Part shown: positions 7,756-16,092 of the stretch, piece by piece
Numbering within the stretch: position 1 is the stretch's first letter
Layout: each line of letters begins with the position of its first letter
NCBI GenBank assembly: GCA_015062685.1
Contig: SUUE01000017.1
Span: 1 to 32,732 of the forward strand
DNA: 32,732 nt
Reading direction: 5' to 3'
From: Coriobacteriaceae bacterium
Lineage (GTDB): Bacteria > Actinomycetota > Coriobacteriia > Coriobacteriales > Eggerthellaceae
Position numbers and translations under genes: made by a program
The notes under the pieces: model-generated
Database searches by the model: none
What the model saw: the letters and a program-made list of their open reading frames with translations, nothing else
Told to the model about the DNA's origin: nothing

Positions 7756-9120
7756 TTATGCTTCCTGCGGCTCTCCGAGCAGGAACGAAGGAACGGGCAG
7801 GGCTGCGCCGATGATGGCGGCTAGGCCGCACCAGATGATGCTCTCGAGTGGGAAGCAGAGCAGCAGGATGGCGATGGTCAGCACCGGCTTGCGCACCACG
7901 CCTGCAAGGAACGCGGTGATGATGACCGTTACCATGAGCGCGGGGTCGGCGCCGGTGATCATGGAAAGGCCGTACCCGCAAGCGGCGCCGGCGAAGATGC
8001 TCGGGCAGAAGTTGCCACCGACCCACCCCCAGTTGATGCACAGAGGCGTGGCGAATGCCTTCAGGAGGCCTGTCGCTATGAGGGCGAGGGCGGTCCACGT
8101 GCTCCAAGTCTCCATGAGCATGTGGCTCTGGACCTCGCCGGGGAACATGACGTAGGGCAGCATGGTCGCGATCAATCCGAGGATGACGCCCGCTGCGAGG
8201 GGGCGGCCGATGGTGCCCAGGACGGAATCTCCCGTACGGCGGGCGACGCCCCGCGCGAAGCGCTGCGTGCCGTGGTAGATGAGCGTCATCGCATAGGCCA
8301 CGGCTATTGCGGCGAGAACCCAGAGAAGGTGGAGGCCGTCGGCGGTTACGGCGTCGAATCGGGGGAAGCCCGCCGATGCCCCGAAAATGCCCGAAAAGAC
8401 CTTGATGCCCGCGAAAGCGCCGAAGGCGGCGGACGTGTACAGCACGATCTTCGCGGGCTTGCGCATGTTGTAGTCATCGACGTTCGGCTCTTCCAGAACG
8501 TCACCGCTCCCGTCGTCGGGCGAGCTCTCCGCACCTGCCACTATGCCCGCGAGCGGAGTGCCGAAGATCGCCGACAGGCTCGCGGCGATAGTGACGTCGG
8601 CTACGGCCGCGACGCGCAGGCCCGCTGCCTTCAGGCGGTCGCGAATCCAGCAGCAAGCGGCGGTGATGATGCCGGTAAGACCTGCCTCGAAGCCGATGGA
8701 GCCGCCGAACACGAGCGGCAGCAGGAAGCTCACGGTGCCCTTCACCGGGCTTATCTCGTAGGTGCCGGTGCGCTTGAATTCGGCCATGACCTCTTCGAGC
8801 GGCTCTATCTTGTCGTCGGTGAAGTACGTCCACAGGCCAATGACCAGGCCGCCTGCCGTGCATACGATGAGGGGGAACATGCCGACATCCAGCGTTCCGT
8901 CCAGGTAGCCGTTCCAGAGCAGGCTCGTCAGCCAGGTCGATAGGTTCATAACGAGGAACACGAGGAAGCCTACCGCGAACCCGAACGCGAGCGCGAGGAC
9001 CGTCATGCCGCCGGTGACGGCTACAGCGTCGGCCGGGCCCGAGAACAAGCGCCCTGATTCGTTGATATAAGGCCGTTCATCATGCGCTTTGGAAAGCCCG
9101 CGTTTTTGCCTTCTGCCCAT
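7756..9120 (-). CDS. Divergent ClC-family chloride channel/transporter
   Basis: A 454-residue polytopic membrane protein of the ClC family (anion channels and Cl-/H+ exchangers). Recognisable parts are GSIGFEAG (residues 140-147), in the place of the usual GREGP gating motif with Glu145 kept, then FGTPLAGIVAGAE (186-198), and GGNFCPSIFAGAACG near residue 380. The N-terminal GSGIP selectivity motif is not apparent. After Glu198 the next residue is Ser, where ClC exchangers usually have the internal proton glutamate, which hints at channel-like or different ion behaviour. The frame is open upstream, but the ATG at 9120 has GAGGAG and starts 13 bases after the aminotransferase stop. It ends the cobalamin-gene operon; a functional link is unknown. 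Confidence 0.85.
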   Translation of the reverse strand: MGRRQKRGLSKAHDERPYINESGRLFSGPADAVAVTGGMTVLALAFGFAVGFLVFLVMNLSTWLTSLLWNGYLDGTLDVGMFPLIVCTAGGLVIGLWTYFTDDKIEPLEEVMAEFKRTGTYEISPVKGTVSFLLPLVFGGSIGFEAGLTGIITAACCWIRDRLKAAGLRVAAVADVTIAASLSAIFGTPLAGIVAGAESSPDDGSGDVLEEPNVDDYNMRKPAKIVLYTSAAFGAFAGIKVFSGIFGASAGFPRFDAVTADGLHLLWVLAAIAVAYAMTLIYHGTQRFARGVARRTGDSVLGTIGRPLAAGVILGLIATMLPYVMFPGEVQSHMLMETWSTWTALALIATGLLKAFATPLCINWGWVGGNFCPSIFAGAACGYGLSMITGADPALMVTVIITAFLAGVVRKPVLTIAILLLCFPLESIIWCGLAAIIGAALPVPSFLLGEPQEA

Positions 9121-9133
9121 GATGCCGGCTCCT

Positions 9134-10168
9134 CTACTTCGTGGCTTTGCCCAGCGCGGCGATGAACCGGCCGTTGTCTTCGGCCGTGCGCACCGCAACG
9201 CGGAACCAGGAGGCGTCGAGCCCGCGGTAGTCGTCGCACGGGTGCATGCGCACTCCTTGCCCGAGCATGCGCTCGTAGAGGCCGGCGGGGCCTTGGAACA
9301 GCACGAAGTTGGCGTCGGAGGGAATGACGAGCATCCCCGCCTTTTTGAGGGCCGCCTGCAGCCTTTCCCGCTCCTCGGTCACGTAATCGCGCGTGAGGTC
9401 GAGGTAACCGGGCACGTCGAGGGCGGCGAGCGCCGCGGCTTGGGCGGGGGCTGACACGACCCAGGGCATGCCGACCTCCTGGATCCTGTCGGCCACGTCT
9501 CGCGTGCCGCAGAGGCACCACCCGACGCGCAGGCCGGCCATGGCGAATGGAGCCGTGAAGGACTTCACCACGATGAGCTGCGGGTATCGGTCGAGCAGCG
9601 TTGCCGCGCTGTGCTCTTGGGTGAACTGGATGAAGCTCTCGTCGACGACCACCCACGTGCCCCAGCGGCTGGCGGTGCGCAGCACCTTGCAGAGCAGCTC
9701 GCGCGGTATGACGCGCCCCGTGGGGTTGTTCGGCGAGCTGAGGATCATCATGTCGATGTCCGGCTCGATGTAGTCGAGGATGCGGTCGGTCACGGCGAAG
9801 TCCTCGCGCGCGACTAGGCTGTGGTGAACCACTTTCGCGTGGATCTGCCGCAGGCCGCGTTCGTAGCCGACGTAGCTGGGCGTGCAGATGAGCGCCTTGT
9901 GGGGCCGGAGCGCCGCGGCAATGCGGATGAACGCGTCGGTTGCTCCCGCGGTGACGACAACCTGGTCTGCGGGGACGTCTTCCTGTGCTGCGAGCGCCTC
10001 GACGACCTTCGCGCATCGGGCGTCAGGGTAGTCGGAGACGTCGGCTGCCGCTACCTTCACGGCGCGCACGATCTGCACGGGCGTGCCGAGCGGGTTGAGG
10101 ATGGCCGAGTAGTCGAGGGGCGCGTCCGCCGGGCGTGCCGTCGCGGCGGAATTGAACCGCTTGCTCAT
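9134..10168 (-). CDS. L-threonine-O-3-phosphate decarboxylase-like PLP enzyme (CobD/CobC type)
   Basis: Class I/II aminotransferase-fold PLP enzyme of 344 residues. In this context it most likely makes (R)-1-amino-2-propanol phosphate for the lower-loop linker of cobalamin, the substrate of the adjacent CbiB. Motifs are the N-terminal LNPLGTP, SPNNPTGR (145-152), the cofactor Asp176 in VVVDESF, the Schiff-base Lys202 in IVVKSFTAPFAMAGLR, and a C-terminal FRVAVRT. The frame is open further upstream, but the ATG at 10168 overlaps the cbiB stop (ATGA) and follows GGGAGGG. A histidinol-phosphate aminotransferase is the main alternative by sequence; the overlap with cbiB favours the cobalamin role. 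Confidence 0.85.
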   Translation of the reverse strand: MSKRFNSAATARPADAPLDYSAILNPLGTPVQIVRAVKVAAADVSDYPDARCAKVVEALAAQEDVPADQVVVTAGATDAFIRIAAALRPHKALICTPSYVGYERGLRQIHAKVVHHSLVAREDFAVTDRILDYIEPDIDMMILSSPNNPTGRVIPRELLCKVLRTASRWGTWVVVDESFIQFTQEHSAATLLDRYPQLIVVKSFTAPFAMAGLRVGWCLCGTRDVADRIQEVGMPWVVSAPAQAAALAALDVPGYLDLTRDYVTEERERLQAALKKAGMLVIPSDANFVLFQGPAGLYERMLGQGVRMHPCDDYRGLDASWFRVAVRTAEDNGRFIAALGKATK

Positions 10169-11178
10169 CGCGCCCTCCCCGCTTTCGAGAACAGGCCGAC
10201 GCATGCCGCCACGCCCAGGCCGAGGGCGGCCGTCACGTACATGAGCTTGTTTGCGCGGGCTATGTCCTCGCGCTCGATCGGCCGCGTGGCGTCGCCGATC
10301 GTGGGCTTGTCTACGTATTCCCCGAAGTAGTAGTTGCCGCCGCCGAGCTGAACGCCGAGCGCGCCCGCGCACGCGGCCTCGGTTTGGGCGGAGTTTGGGG
10401 AAGTGTGGTTGCTTCGGTCGCGCAGGAAGGTCTGCCATGCGCGATGGGAGTCGAGGTTGGTCAAGCGCGCAGCCACGCACATGAGCCCTCCGGATATGCG
10501 GGAGGGCACGATATTGAGTAAGTCGTCGAGCCTCGCCCCGGCCCAGCCCAAATGCTGGTACGCCTCGTTCTTGTAGCCCACCATCGAATCGAGCGTGTTC
10601 ACCGCCTTGTAGAGCATCGCTGCGGGGGCTCCGCCCATGCCCATGAACAGCAGGGGCGCCACCACGCCGTCCGAGCAGTTCTCCGCTACGGTCTCCACGG
10701 CGGCGCGCGTTACGCCCTCCTCGTCCAGTTGATCGGTGTCGCGTCCGACGATCATGCCCACCGTTTCACGCGCCTCCTGCAAGTTGCCTGCCTCGAGCGC
10801 ATCGTGCACGGCCATGCTCTCGTTGCGGAGCGAGCGCGCCGCGATGAGCTGATAGCAGATGATGCTTTCGGCGGCCAGGCCCGCGACTGGGTGCATCTTG
10901 TCGCATGCCTTGATGAGGAGCCATGTGGCCGCGGGGGCTACGAGCGCCACGTCGGCTGCGATGGCGGCGCCGGCCAGCTTCTCGTTCTGGTCGTCGTCGA
11001 GGGGCCACGCCTCGCCCAATTGCTTCATTTCGGGGAGGAGGTGCGTACGCACGAGCCCTTCTTCGAGCTCGATTTGCTTTCCGATGAGCTTGACCGGATG
11101 GGGCCAGTTCTTGGGGTCGCCCAACAGGGCGTCCAGGCCAAATCCGATGAGCATTGCCAAAACGTTGCGGTGCTTCAT
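10165..11178 (-). CDS. cbiB: Adenosylcobinamide-phosphate synthase
   Basis: Integral membrane enzyme that joins the aminopropanol (phosphate) arm to adenosylcobyric acid in cobalamin synthesis. The 337-residue sequence carries the family core: IGFGLDALLGDPKNWPHPV at the N-terminus, then VGRDTDQLDEEGVTRAAVET, AENCSDGVVAPL, YKAVNTLDSMVGYKN, and RLDDLLNIVPSRISGGL. Several hydrophobic segments fit a membrane protein. The ATG at 11178 is preceded by GGAGGG at a spacing of about five, whereas the longer frame upstream has no such support. It is the first gene of a three-gene minus-strand operon. The rest of the cobalamin pathway is not in this window. Confidence 0.92.
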   Translation of the reverse strand: MKHRNVLAMLIGFGLDALLGDPKNWPHPVKLIGKQIELEEGLVRTHLLPEMKQLGEAWPLDDDQNEKLAGAAIAADVALVAPAATWLLIKACDKMHPVAGLAAESIICYQLIAARSLRNESMAVHDALEAGNLQEARETVGMIVGRDTDQLDEEGVTRAAVETVAENCSDGVVAPLLFMGMGGAPAAMLYKAVNTLDSMVGYKNEAYQHLGWAGARLDDLLNIVPSRISGGLMCVAARLTNLDSHRAWQTFLRDRSNHTSPNSAQTEAACAGALGVQLGGGNYYFGEYVDKPTIGDATRPIEREDIARANKLMYVTAALGLGVAACVGLFSKAGRAR

Positions 11179-11313
11179 TCGCCCTCCGCGCCTAACGAAT
11201 ACGTGTTTGTGCCATTGTACGCCAGAAAGAGCTCCTCGCCCGAGTCCCACACGAGCAAAACGGACGCCTCCCTTGCCGTCCGGAGGCTCCCCGTTACGTC
11301 CATACCGTAGCTC

Positions 11314-11319
11314 TATAAT
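11314..11319 (+). promoter_or_regulatory. -10 element directly upstream of the BaiN-like gene (leaderless)
   Basis: A perfect TATAAT ends six bases before the ATG at 11326. With a standard 7-base -10-to-start distance, transcription would begin at the A of that ATG. No ribosome site precedes it. Confidence 0.55.
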
Positions 11320-11325
11320 GGCGCC

Positions 11326-12612
11326 ATGGAATCTAAGATGAAAAAACTAGCGATAATCGGCGGCGGCGCAGCTGGTTTGGCGGCTGCCGTCGCGGCGGGC
11401 GAGCATGCACGAGCAATCGGCGCGCACGTGGGCGTGACGGTGTTCGAGCGCGACGACCGCGTGGGCCGCTCCATCCTGGCAACGGGCAACGGGCGGTGCA
11501 ACTTCTCGAATTCCCAGATCCGGTTCTACCGCTTCCATAACCACGCGTTCGTCGGCGAGGTGATCGGGCGCATTGCAGGCGCGGGTGACGACGATGCCGT
11601 GCACCGCTTCTTCGGAGAGCATGGCCTGGCATGGCGCGAGGAGGCCGACGGGAGGCAGTACCCGCAGGCGAACAAGGCGAGCGTCGTGGTGGACGTGCTC
11701 CGCGCTTCCGCGGCTGCGGCGGGGGCCCGCGAGGTGTGCGAGCGGGAAGTGGTCGAGGTGGACCCTCCGCGGGCGGCCGGCAAGCCCTTCACGCTGAAGA
11801 TGAAGGACGGCGTGCTCGAGCGCGCCGATGCGGTCGTGCTCGCGTGCGGTGGCAGAGCGATGTCGTCGCTCGAGGTGGCGGGGCTGCGGCCGCTCGCGCT
11901 TCGCCCCGTGCTGGGGCCGCTCCGCTGCTGCGACGCGGACGTGAAGCTCACGCGCGAGCTGGACAACATCCGGGTCCGATGCGAGGCGTCGCTCATGAGG
12001 GAACAGGGCGGCGACCTGGTTCAGGTGGCGCTCGAGCGCGGCGAGCTCATGTTCCGCAAGTACGGCGTGTCGGGCATTTGCGTCTACGACCTTTCGCGCG
12101 AGGCCGAACCGGGCGATGAGCTGCGCATCAACTTCCTGCCTGATTTCGACCCGTTCGAGCCTGCCGAAGTCGAGGCGTATCTGGCTAAGCGCCTCGAGAC
12201 GCTTCGGCAGCACTTCGGCGGGCAGTTGACGTATGACGACATGCTTCGCGGCCTGCTGCTGCCGCGCGTATACGAGGCCTTGCTGAAGCGGCAGGGCGTT
12301 TCGCTCAGCGCTCCGTTCGGCAGGGACGATGTGCCTGCGCTCGGCAGCCTGCTCACCAAGTTCGGGCTGAAGGTGATCGGAATCGGGGATTCCGACCAAT
12401 GCCAAGTGCGCCGTGGCGGGCTCGATGTATCTGATTTTGACCCGCAGACCATGGCGGCCCACTCCATCCCCGGCTTCTACGCCGCGGGCGAGGCCCTCGA
12501 CGTGGACGGCCCTTGCGGCGGTTACAACTTGCATTGGGCTTGGGCGAGCGGCCTGAGGGCGGGCGCATGCGCCGTCGATTGGCTGGCCGCCGAGGAAGGG
12601 GGCAACCGATGA
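11326..12612 (+). CDS. BaiN/HI0933-family FAD-dependent oxidoreductase
   Basis: A 428-residue flavoprotein of the HI0933/BaiN family (also annotated aminoacetone-oxidase-like). FAD binding is shown by AIIGGGAAGLAAAVAAGE near the N-terminus and GNGRCNFS (53-60), and the diagnostic C-terminus PGFYAAGEALDVDGPCGGYN with HWAWASG is intact. A relative, Clostridium scindens BaiN, has been tied to bile-acid dehydroxylation, but that role cannot be assumed. The first ATG lies at the predicted transcript start and would be leaderless; the ATG at 11338 (MKKLAIIGGG) is an alternative start. The stop overlaps the next flavoprotein gene (ATGA), so both are made together. Substrate unknown. Confidence 0.9.
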   Translation: MESKMKKLAIIGGGAAGLAAAVAAGEHARAIGAHVGVTVFERDDRVGRSILATGNGRCNFSNSQIRFYRFHNHAFVGEVIGRIAGAGDDDAVHRFFGEHGLAWREEADGRQYPQANKASVVVDVLRASAAAAGAREVCEREVVEVDPPRAAGKPFTLKMKDGVLERADAVVLACGGRAMSSLEVAGLRPLALRPVLGPLRCCDADVKLTRELDNIRVRCEASLMREQGGDLVQVALERGELMFRKYGVSGICVYDLSREAEPGDELRINFLPDFDPFEPAEVEAYLAKRLETLRQHFGGQLTYDDMLRGLLLPRVYEALLKRQGVSLSAPFGRDDVPALGSLLTKFGLKVIGIGDSDQCQVRRGGLDVSDFDPQTMAAHSIPGFYAAGEALDVDGPCGGYNLHWAWASGLRAGACAVDWLAAEEGGNR

Positions 12613-14321
12613 TCGAGGTTTCCAATGTCCGACTGCCCCTCGACGCCGGCTTGCCCGGCGGCGAAAAGGCGGTGCGCTCGAGCCTGGCGAACGCGCTTGG
12701 CCTGAAGCCCTCCGACGTGCGCGAGTACAAGCTGCTCCGCCGCAGCGTCGACGCGCGCAAGGGGGAAGTGCGCTTCGTGGCGACGTTCGCCGTGGACGTG
12801 GGCGACCGCGAGCCGAGGCCGGTTAAGAGCGTATCGGTGAAAGAGCACGTTCCGTACCAGCCGCTCGACATTCCCAGGCTCGAGGTTGCCGAGGGCAGGC
12901 CGCGCCCCATCGTGGTGGGCACGGGTCCCGCCGGCTTGTTCGCAGCGCTGTACTTGGCGCATGCCGGGCTCAGGCCCATCGTGCTCGAGCGTGGCGGGAG
13001 CGTCGAGGAACGCCAGAGCGCGATCGAGGCTTTCAACGCCGGCGAGAACCTGGACGTGTCCACCAACGTGCAATTCGGCGAGGGCGGCGCGGGGACGTTC
13101 TCGGACGGCAAGCTGACGACCGGCACGAAGAGCCCCCTTGCCCGTCACGTGCTGCAGTGGTTCGTGGACGCGGGTGCGCCGGACGAGATCCTGTGGCAAG
13201 CGAAACCGCATATCGGCACCGACAAGCTGGTCAACGTGGTGCGCGAGATGCGCCGCCAGATCGAGGAGGCCGGCGGGGAAGTTCGCTTCCACAACAAGCT
13301 GAAGGATATCGTCCTCCAAGAAGATGGGCGCCTGAAGGAAGTCGTCGTTTCCAACCTGGACGGTGAAGACGAGCGCGTTCCGGCGGAGAATCTGGTCCTT
13401 GCCTGCGGCCATTCCGCGCGTGACACGTTCCGCATGCTTCAGCGCGCCCGCATTGTCATGGAACCGAAGGCCTTCTCGGTGGGCGTGCGCATCGAGCACC
13501 CCCAGAAGGTCATCGACAGGGCCCAGTACGGCAAGGCCGCGGGGCACCCTGCCCTCGGCGCAGCTGACTACAAGCTGGTCGTCCACTTGCCCGGCGGCCG
13601 CAGCGTCTACACCTTCTGCATGTGCCCGGGCGGCGAGGTCGTGGCCGCGGCGAGCGAGGATTACGGCGTGGTGGTGAACGGCATGAGCTACTTCGCCCGC
13701 GATGGCGAGAACGCCAACGCCGCCCTGCTCGTGGGCGTGACGCCCGACGACTTCAAGAGCAACGACCCCCTGGCGGGCACGGTGTTCCAGCGCCGCATCG
13801 AGCAAGCCGCTTACGGCGAAGCCGTGGAAACCGGCGGCCAACCTTGGCAGGCCCCCGCCCAAACGGTGGGCGACTTGCTGGCGGAAAAGGCCGGCAACCC
13901 CTCCAAGACGGTCAAACCGAGCTATGCGCGCGGCGTGGTTTGGTGCGACCTGCGCGAGATCCTCCCCGAGTTCGTCATCGACGCCCTGGTGGAGGCCATC
14001 CCCCTGCTGGATCGAAAGCTCCACGGCTTCGCTAACCCCGATGCGGTCATGACGGGCGTGGAGACGAGGAGCTCGAGCCCGGTTCGCATCATCCGCGACG
14101 ACGAGGCGTTGCAAGCCTTCCGCGAGACGGCCCCGCGCCGCAAGGTAAGGGCCCGCGACATAGCCCGCGGCCACGGCAATCCTGAAGACGCCGCCACGCA
14201 CCGCCAGCTGACGGGCATTTTCCCCGCAGGCGAAGGCCCCGGCTACGCCGGCGGCATAATGAGCGCCGCCGTGGACGGCTTGAGAATAGCCCAAGCTGTC
14301 GCAGAAGGGTACGAAGCGTAA
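12609..14321 (+). CDS. COG2509-type FAD-dependent dehydrogenase
   Basis: A 570-residue flavoprotein of the uncharacterised COG2509 family. An N-terminal region of about 95 residues (with the VKSVSVKEHVPYQPLDIPR linker) precedes the dinucleotide fold PIVVGTGPAGLFAALYLA (motif at 104-109). Later motifs typical of the group are NVQFGEGGAGTFSDGKL, which resembles an FAD/substrate loop, ACGHSARDTF, the CMCPGGEVV cysteine segment, and the C-terminal IFPAGEGPGYAGGIMSAAVDG. The frame is open upstream, but the ATG at 12609 overlaps the previous stop as ATGA and gives the normal N-terminus. Pairing with a BaiN-like gene suggests a shared redox role; the reaction is not known. Confidence 0.88.
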   Translation: MIEVSNVRLPLDAGLPGGEKAVRSSLANALGLKPSDVREYKLLRRSVDARKGEVRFVATFAVDVGDREPRPVKSVSVKEHVPYQPLDIPRLEVAEGRPRPIVVGTGPAGLFAALYLAHAGLRPIVLERGGSVEERQSAIEAFNAGENLDVSTNVQFGEGGAGTFSDGKLTTGTKSPLARHVLQWFVDAGAPDEILWQAKPHIGTDKLVNVVREMRRQIEEAGGEVRFHNKLKDIVLQEDGRLKEVVVSNLDGEDERVPAENLVLACGHSARDTFRMLQRARIVMEPKAFSVGVRIEHPQKVIDRAQYGKAAGHPALGAADYKLVVHLPGGRSVYTFCMCPGGEVVAAASEDYGVVVNGMSYFARDGENANAALLVGVTPDDFKSNDPLAGTVFQRRIEQAAYGEAVETGGQPWQAPAQTVGDLLAEKAGNPSKTVKPSYARGVVWCDLREILPEFVIDALVEAIPLLDRKLHGFANPDAVMTGVETRSSSPVRIIRDDEALQAFRETAPRRKVRARDIARGHGNPEDAATHRQLTGIFPAGEGPGYAGGIMSAAVDGLRIAQAVAEGYEA

Positions 14322-14330
14322 AAGGAATAG

Positions 14331-14466
14331 CTCTGGGCGGGCCCGCATGGGCGTAGCGAGGCCAAGCCAAAGGAGCTGAGAGATCCACTCTTCCGCCTGT
14401 TTTCGGCGGAAGAGCTAGCTCGAAGCGACGACGCGTCGAGCGCAGCCTATGCGGGCCCGCCCAGAG
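14331..14466. repeat. Nested palindromic element after the flavoprotein operon
   Basis: Outer arms 14331-14352 and 14445-14466 are inverted copies with 21 of 22 bases matching, each containing the self-complementary GCGGGCCCGC. Inside lies a perfect 10-bp hairpin, CTCTTCCGCC (14388-14397) with GGCGGAAGAG (14405-14414) and a 7-base loop, flanked by GAGCT/AGCTC, and a further GCTCGA/TCGAGC stem (14418-14423 and 14436-14441). There is no long T-tract and no convincing ORF. It could be a miniature mobile repeat, a structured RNA or an mRNA-stabilising 3' end. Confidence 0.8.
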
Positions 14467-14498
14467 CGGGCAAGCAAGATAGATTGACGGGAGTGGTT

Positions 14499-16028
14499 AT
14501 GCCCACAGAGCTAGATAAAGCGATCGCCGCCCTGAAAGCGGGCCAACCCGTGGTGTTCCCAACGGATACCGTCTATGGCCTGGGCGTGGCCGTCCGCTAC
14601 GCCGGATCGCCGCAGGCCATCTACGACATCAAACATCGCGCTGCGGGCAAGCCCGTAGCCTGGCTCGTCGACGGCCCAGAAGCTCTCGACGAGTTCGGCG
14701 TCGAAGTGCCGGCGGAGGCCAGGGCGCTCGCCGCGTCGCATTGGCCGGGCGCCCTCACGATCATCGTGAAGGCGTCGAGCTCAGTTCCCGCGGCGTACAT
14801 TCCGGCATCGGGCACCATCGGGCTGCGCATGCCCGCGAGCGCCGAGGCACTCGAGCTGATCCGGGCGGTGGGCCCCATCGCCACGTCGTCGGCGAACCTG
14901 TCGGGGGGCGACGACCCGAGGACGTTCGGGGACGTGGACGGCCGGCTGCTCGAGCGGGCGGCCGCGAGCGTTCGCGGCGCGCACCCGGGCAGCGGCACGG
15001 CTTCCACCGTGCTAGACTTCTCGCAAGGAAAAATGGAGATCGTCCGTCAAGGAGGAATCATGCCAGACGCCGTGTTCACCGTACCCATCGATTTCGCTTC
15101 CCACGATGGAAAGACCCGCATTCGCGCAAAGATCTGGACGAGCCCGAAATTCGGCGACGGGAAGCAGCCCGGCACCGAGAAGCCGAAGGCCGTCGTGCAG
15201 ATCGTCCACGGCATGGCGGAATACATCGACCGCTACGACGACCTCGCTGAATACCTCGTCGGCCGGGGCTTCGTCGTGTGCGCCGAGGATCATATCGGGC
15301 ACGGCGAGTCGGTAGCGGACCCGAGCGAGTTCGGCCACATGCCCGCCCATGGCGGCAAGGACATCCTCATCGCCGACGTGCACACGCTTCGCCGCATCGC
15401 ATCCGAGCTGTTCGACGGGGTTCCCTACGTGCTGTACGGCCACTCCATGGGCAGCTTCATCACGCGGGCCTACATCGCGCGACACGGGGAGGGCCTCGCT
15501 GCATGCGTCCTGTCGGGCACGGGCAACGTTCCCGCCGCGCTCTCCGGTTTCGGCCGCAGCATGGCGCGCATGCTTGCCGCGATCCGCGGGGAGACGCATC
15601 GCAGCGCCTTCATCGACAACATGGGCGCCGGCGGCTATGGCAAGAAGATCCCCAACGCGCGTACCCAGCTCGACTGGCTGTCAAACGACGATGCGGTGGT
15701 TGACGCCTACATTGCGGACGACAAGTGCGGTTTCATGTTCACGGTGGGCGGCTATGCCACGCTGCTCGACTTGACCGCCGAGGTCGTGACGCCCGAGTGC
15801 GCCGCGCGCGTGCCCAAGACGCTGCCCGTGTTCCTCGTCGCCGGAGACGGCGACCCCGTGGGCGATATGGGCAAGGGCGTGGAAGCGGCGGCCCAGCTGC
15901 TGCGCGACGCCGGCGTGGAGGCCGTCGATTGCAAGATCTACGAGGGCATGAGGCACGAGATTCACAACGAGATAGGCAAGGACCGGGTGTACGACGACCT
16001 GGCAACCTGGATCGAAGCGCACGTGTAG
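14499..16028 (+). CDS. Fusion of TsaC/YrdC-type threonylcarbamoyl-AMP synthase domain and alpha/beta hydrolase
   Basis: A 509-residue two-part protein. Residues 1-187 are a complete YrdC/TsaC domain, which makes threonylcarbamoyl-AMP for the tRNA t6A modification: [15 protein letters not shown] (45-47) with [11 protein letters not shown] (130-137), and the usual end STVLDF...IVRQGG. From Met188 a lysophospholipase-like alpha/beta hydrolase follows: [20 protein letters not shown], nucleophile Ser316 in GHSMGS, Asp452 in GDGDPVG and His486 in MRHEIH. The two are in one frame with no stop between, yet AAGGAGG plus ATG sits exactly at the junction, so a free 322-residue hydrolase may also be made. 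The ATG at 14499 follows GGGAG; a TTG at 14484 is less likely. No signal peptide. Hydrolase substrate unknown. Confidence 0.88.
   Translation: MPTELDKAIAALKAGQPVVFPTDTVYGLGVAVRYAGSPQAIYDIKHRAAGKPVAWLVDGPEALDEFGVEVPAEARALAASHWPGALTIIVKASSSVPAAYIPASGTIGLRMPASAEALELIRAVGPIATSSANLSGGDDPRTFGDVDGRLLERAAASVRGAHPGSGTASTVLDFSQGKMEIVRQGGIMPDAVFTVPIDFASHDGKTRIRAKIWTSPKFGDGKQPGTEKPKAVVQIVHGMAEYIDRYDDLAEYLVGRGFVVCAEDHIGHGESVADPSEFGHMPAHGGKDILIADVHTLRRIASELFDGVPYVLYGHSMGSFITRAYIARHGEGLAACVLSGTGNVPAALSGFGRSMARMLAAIRGETHRSAFIDNMGAGGYGKKIPNARTQLDWLSNDDAVVDAYIADDKCGFMFTVGGYATLLDLTAEVVTPECAARVPKTLPVFLVAGDGDPVGDMGKGVEAAAQLLRDAGVEAVDCKIYEGMRHEIHNEIGKDRVYDDLATWIEAHV
15049..15062 (+). promoter_or_regulatory. Internal ribosome-binding site and in-frame ATG at the fusion junction
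   Basis: AAGGAGG (15049-15055) stands four bases before the ATG at 15060-15062, which is codon 188 of the fusion and the natural first residue of the hydrolase. It is stronger than the site used by the whole fusion gene. Confidence 0.7.
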
Positions 16029-16092
16029 CCAGGTGGGGATTTCGTTTCCGCCCGAGCCGTTGCGGGTTCAGGGCGAGAAAGGGGAACGTTGC

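Noticed and set aside
14331-14466. Simple rho-independent terminator of the flavoprotein operon
   Set aside because: There is no run of T after any of the stems, and the nested layout is more elaborate than a terminator; termination by another route is not excluded.
14484-14490. TTGACGG as a -35 box or TTG start for the TsaC-hydrolase gene
   Set aside because: No -10 fits before the gene, and the GGGAG within it is well placed as the ribosome site for the ATG at 14499.
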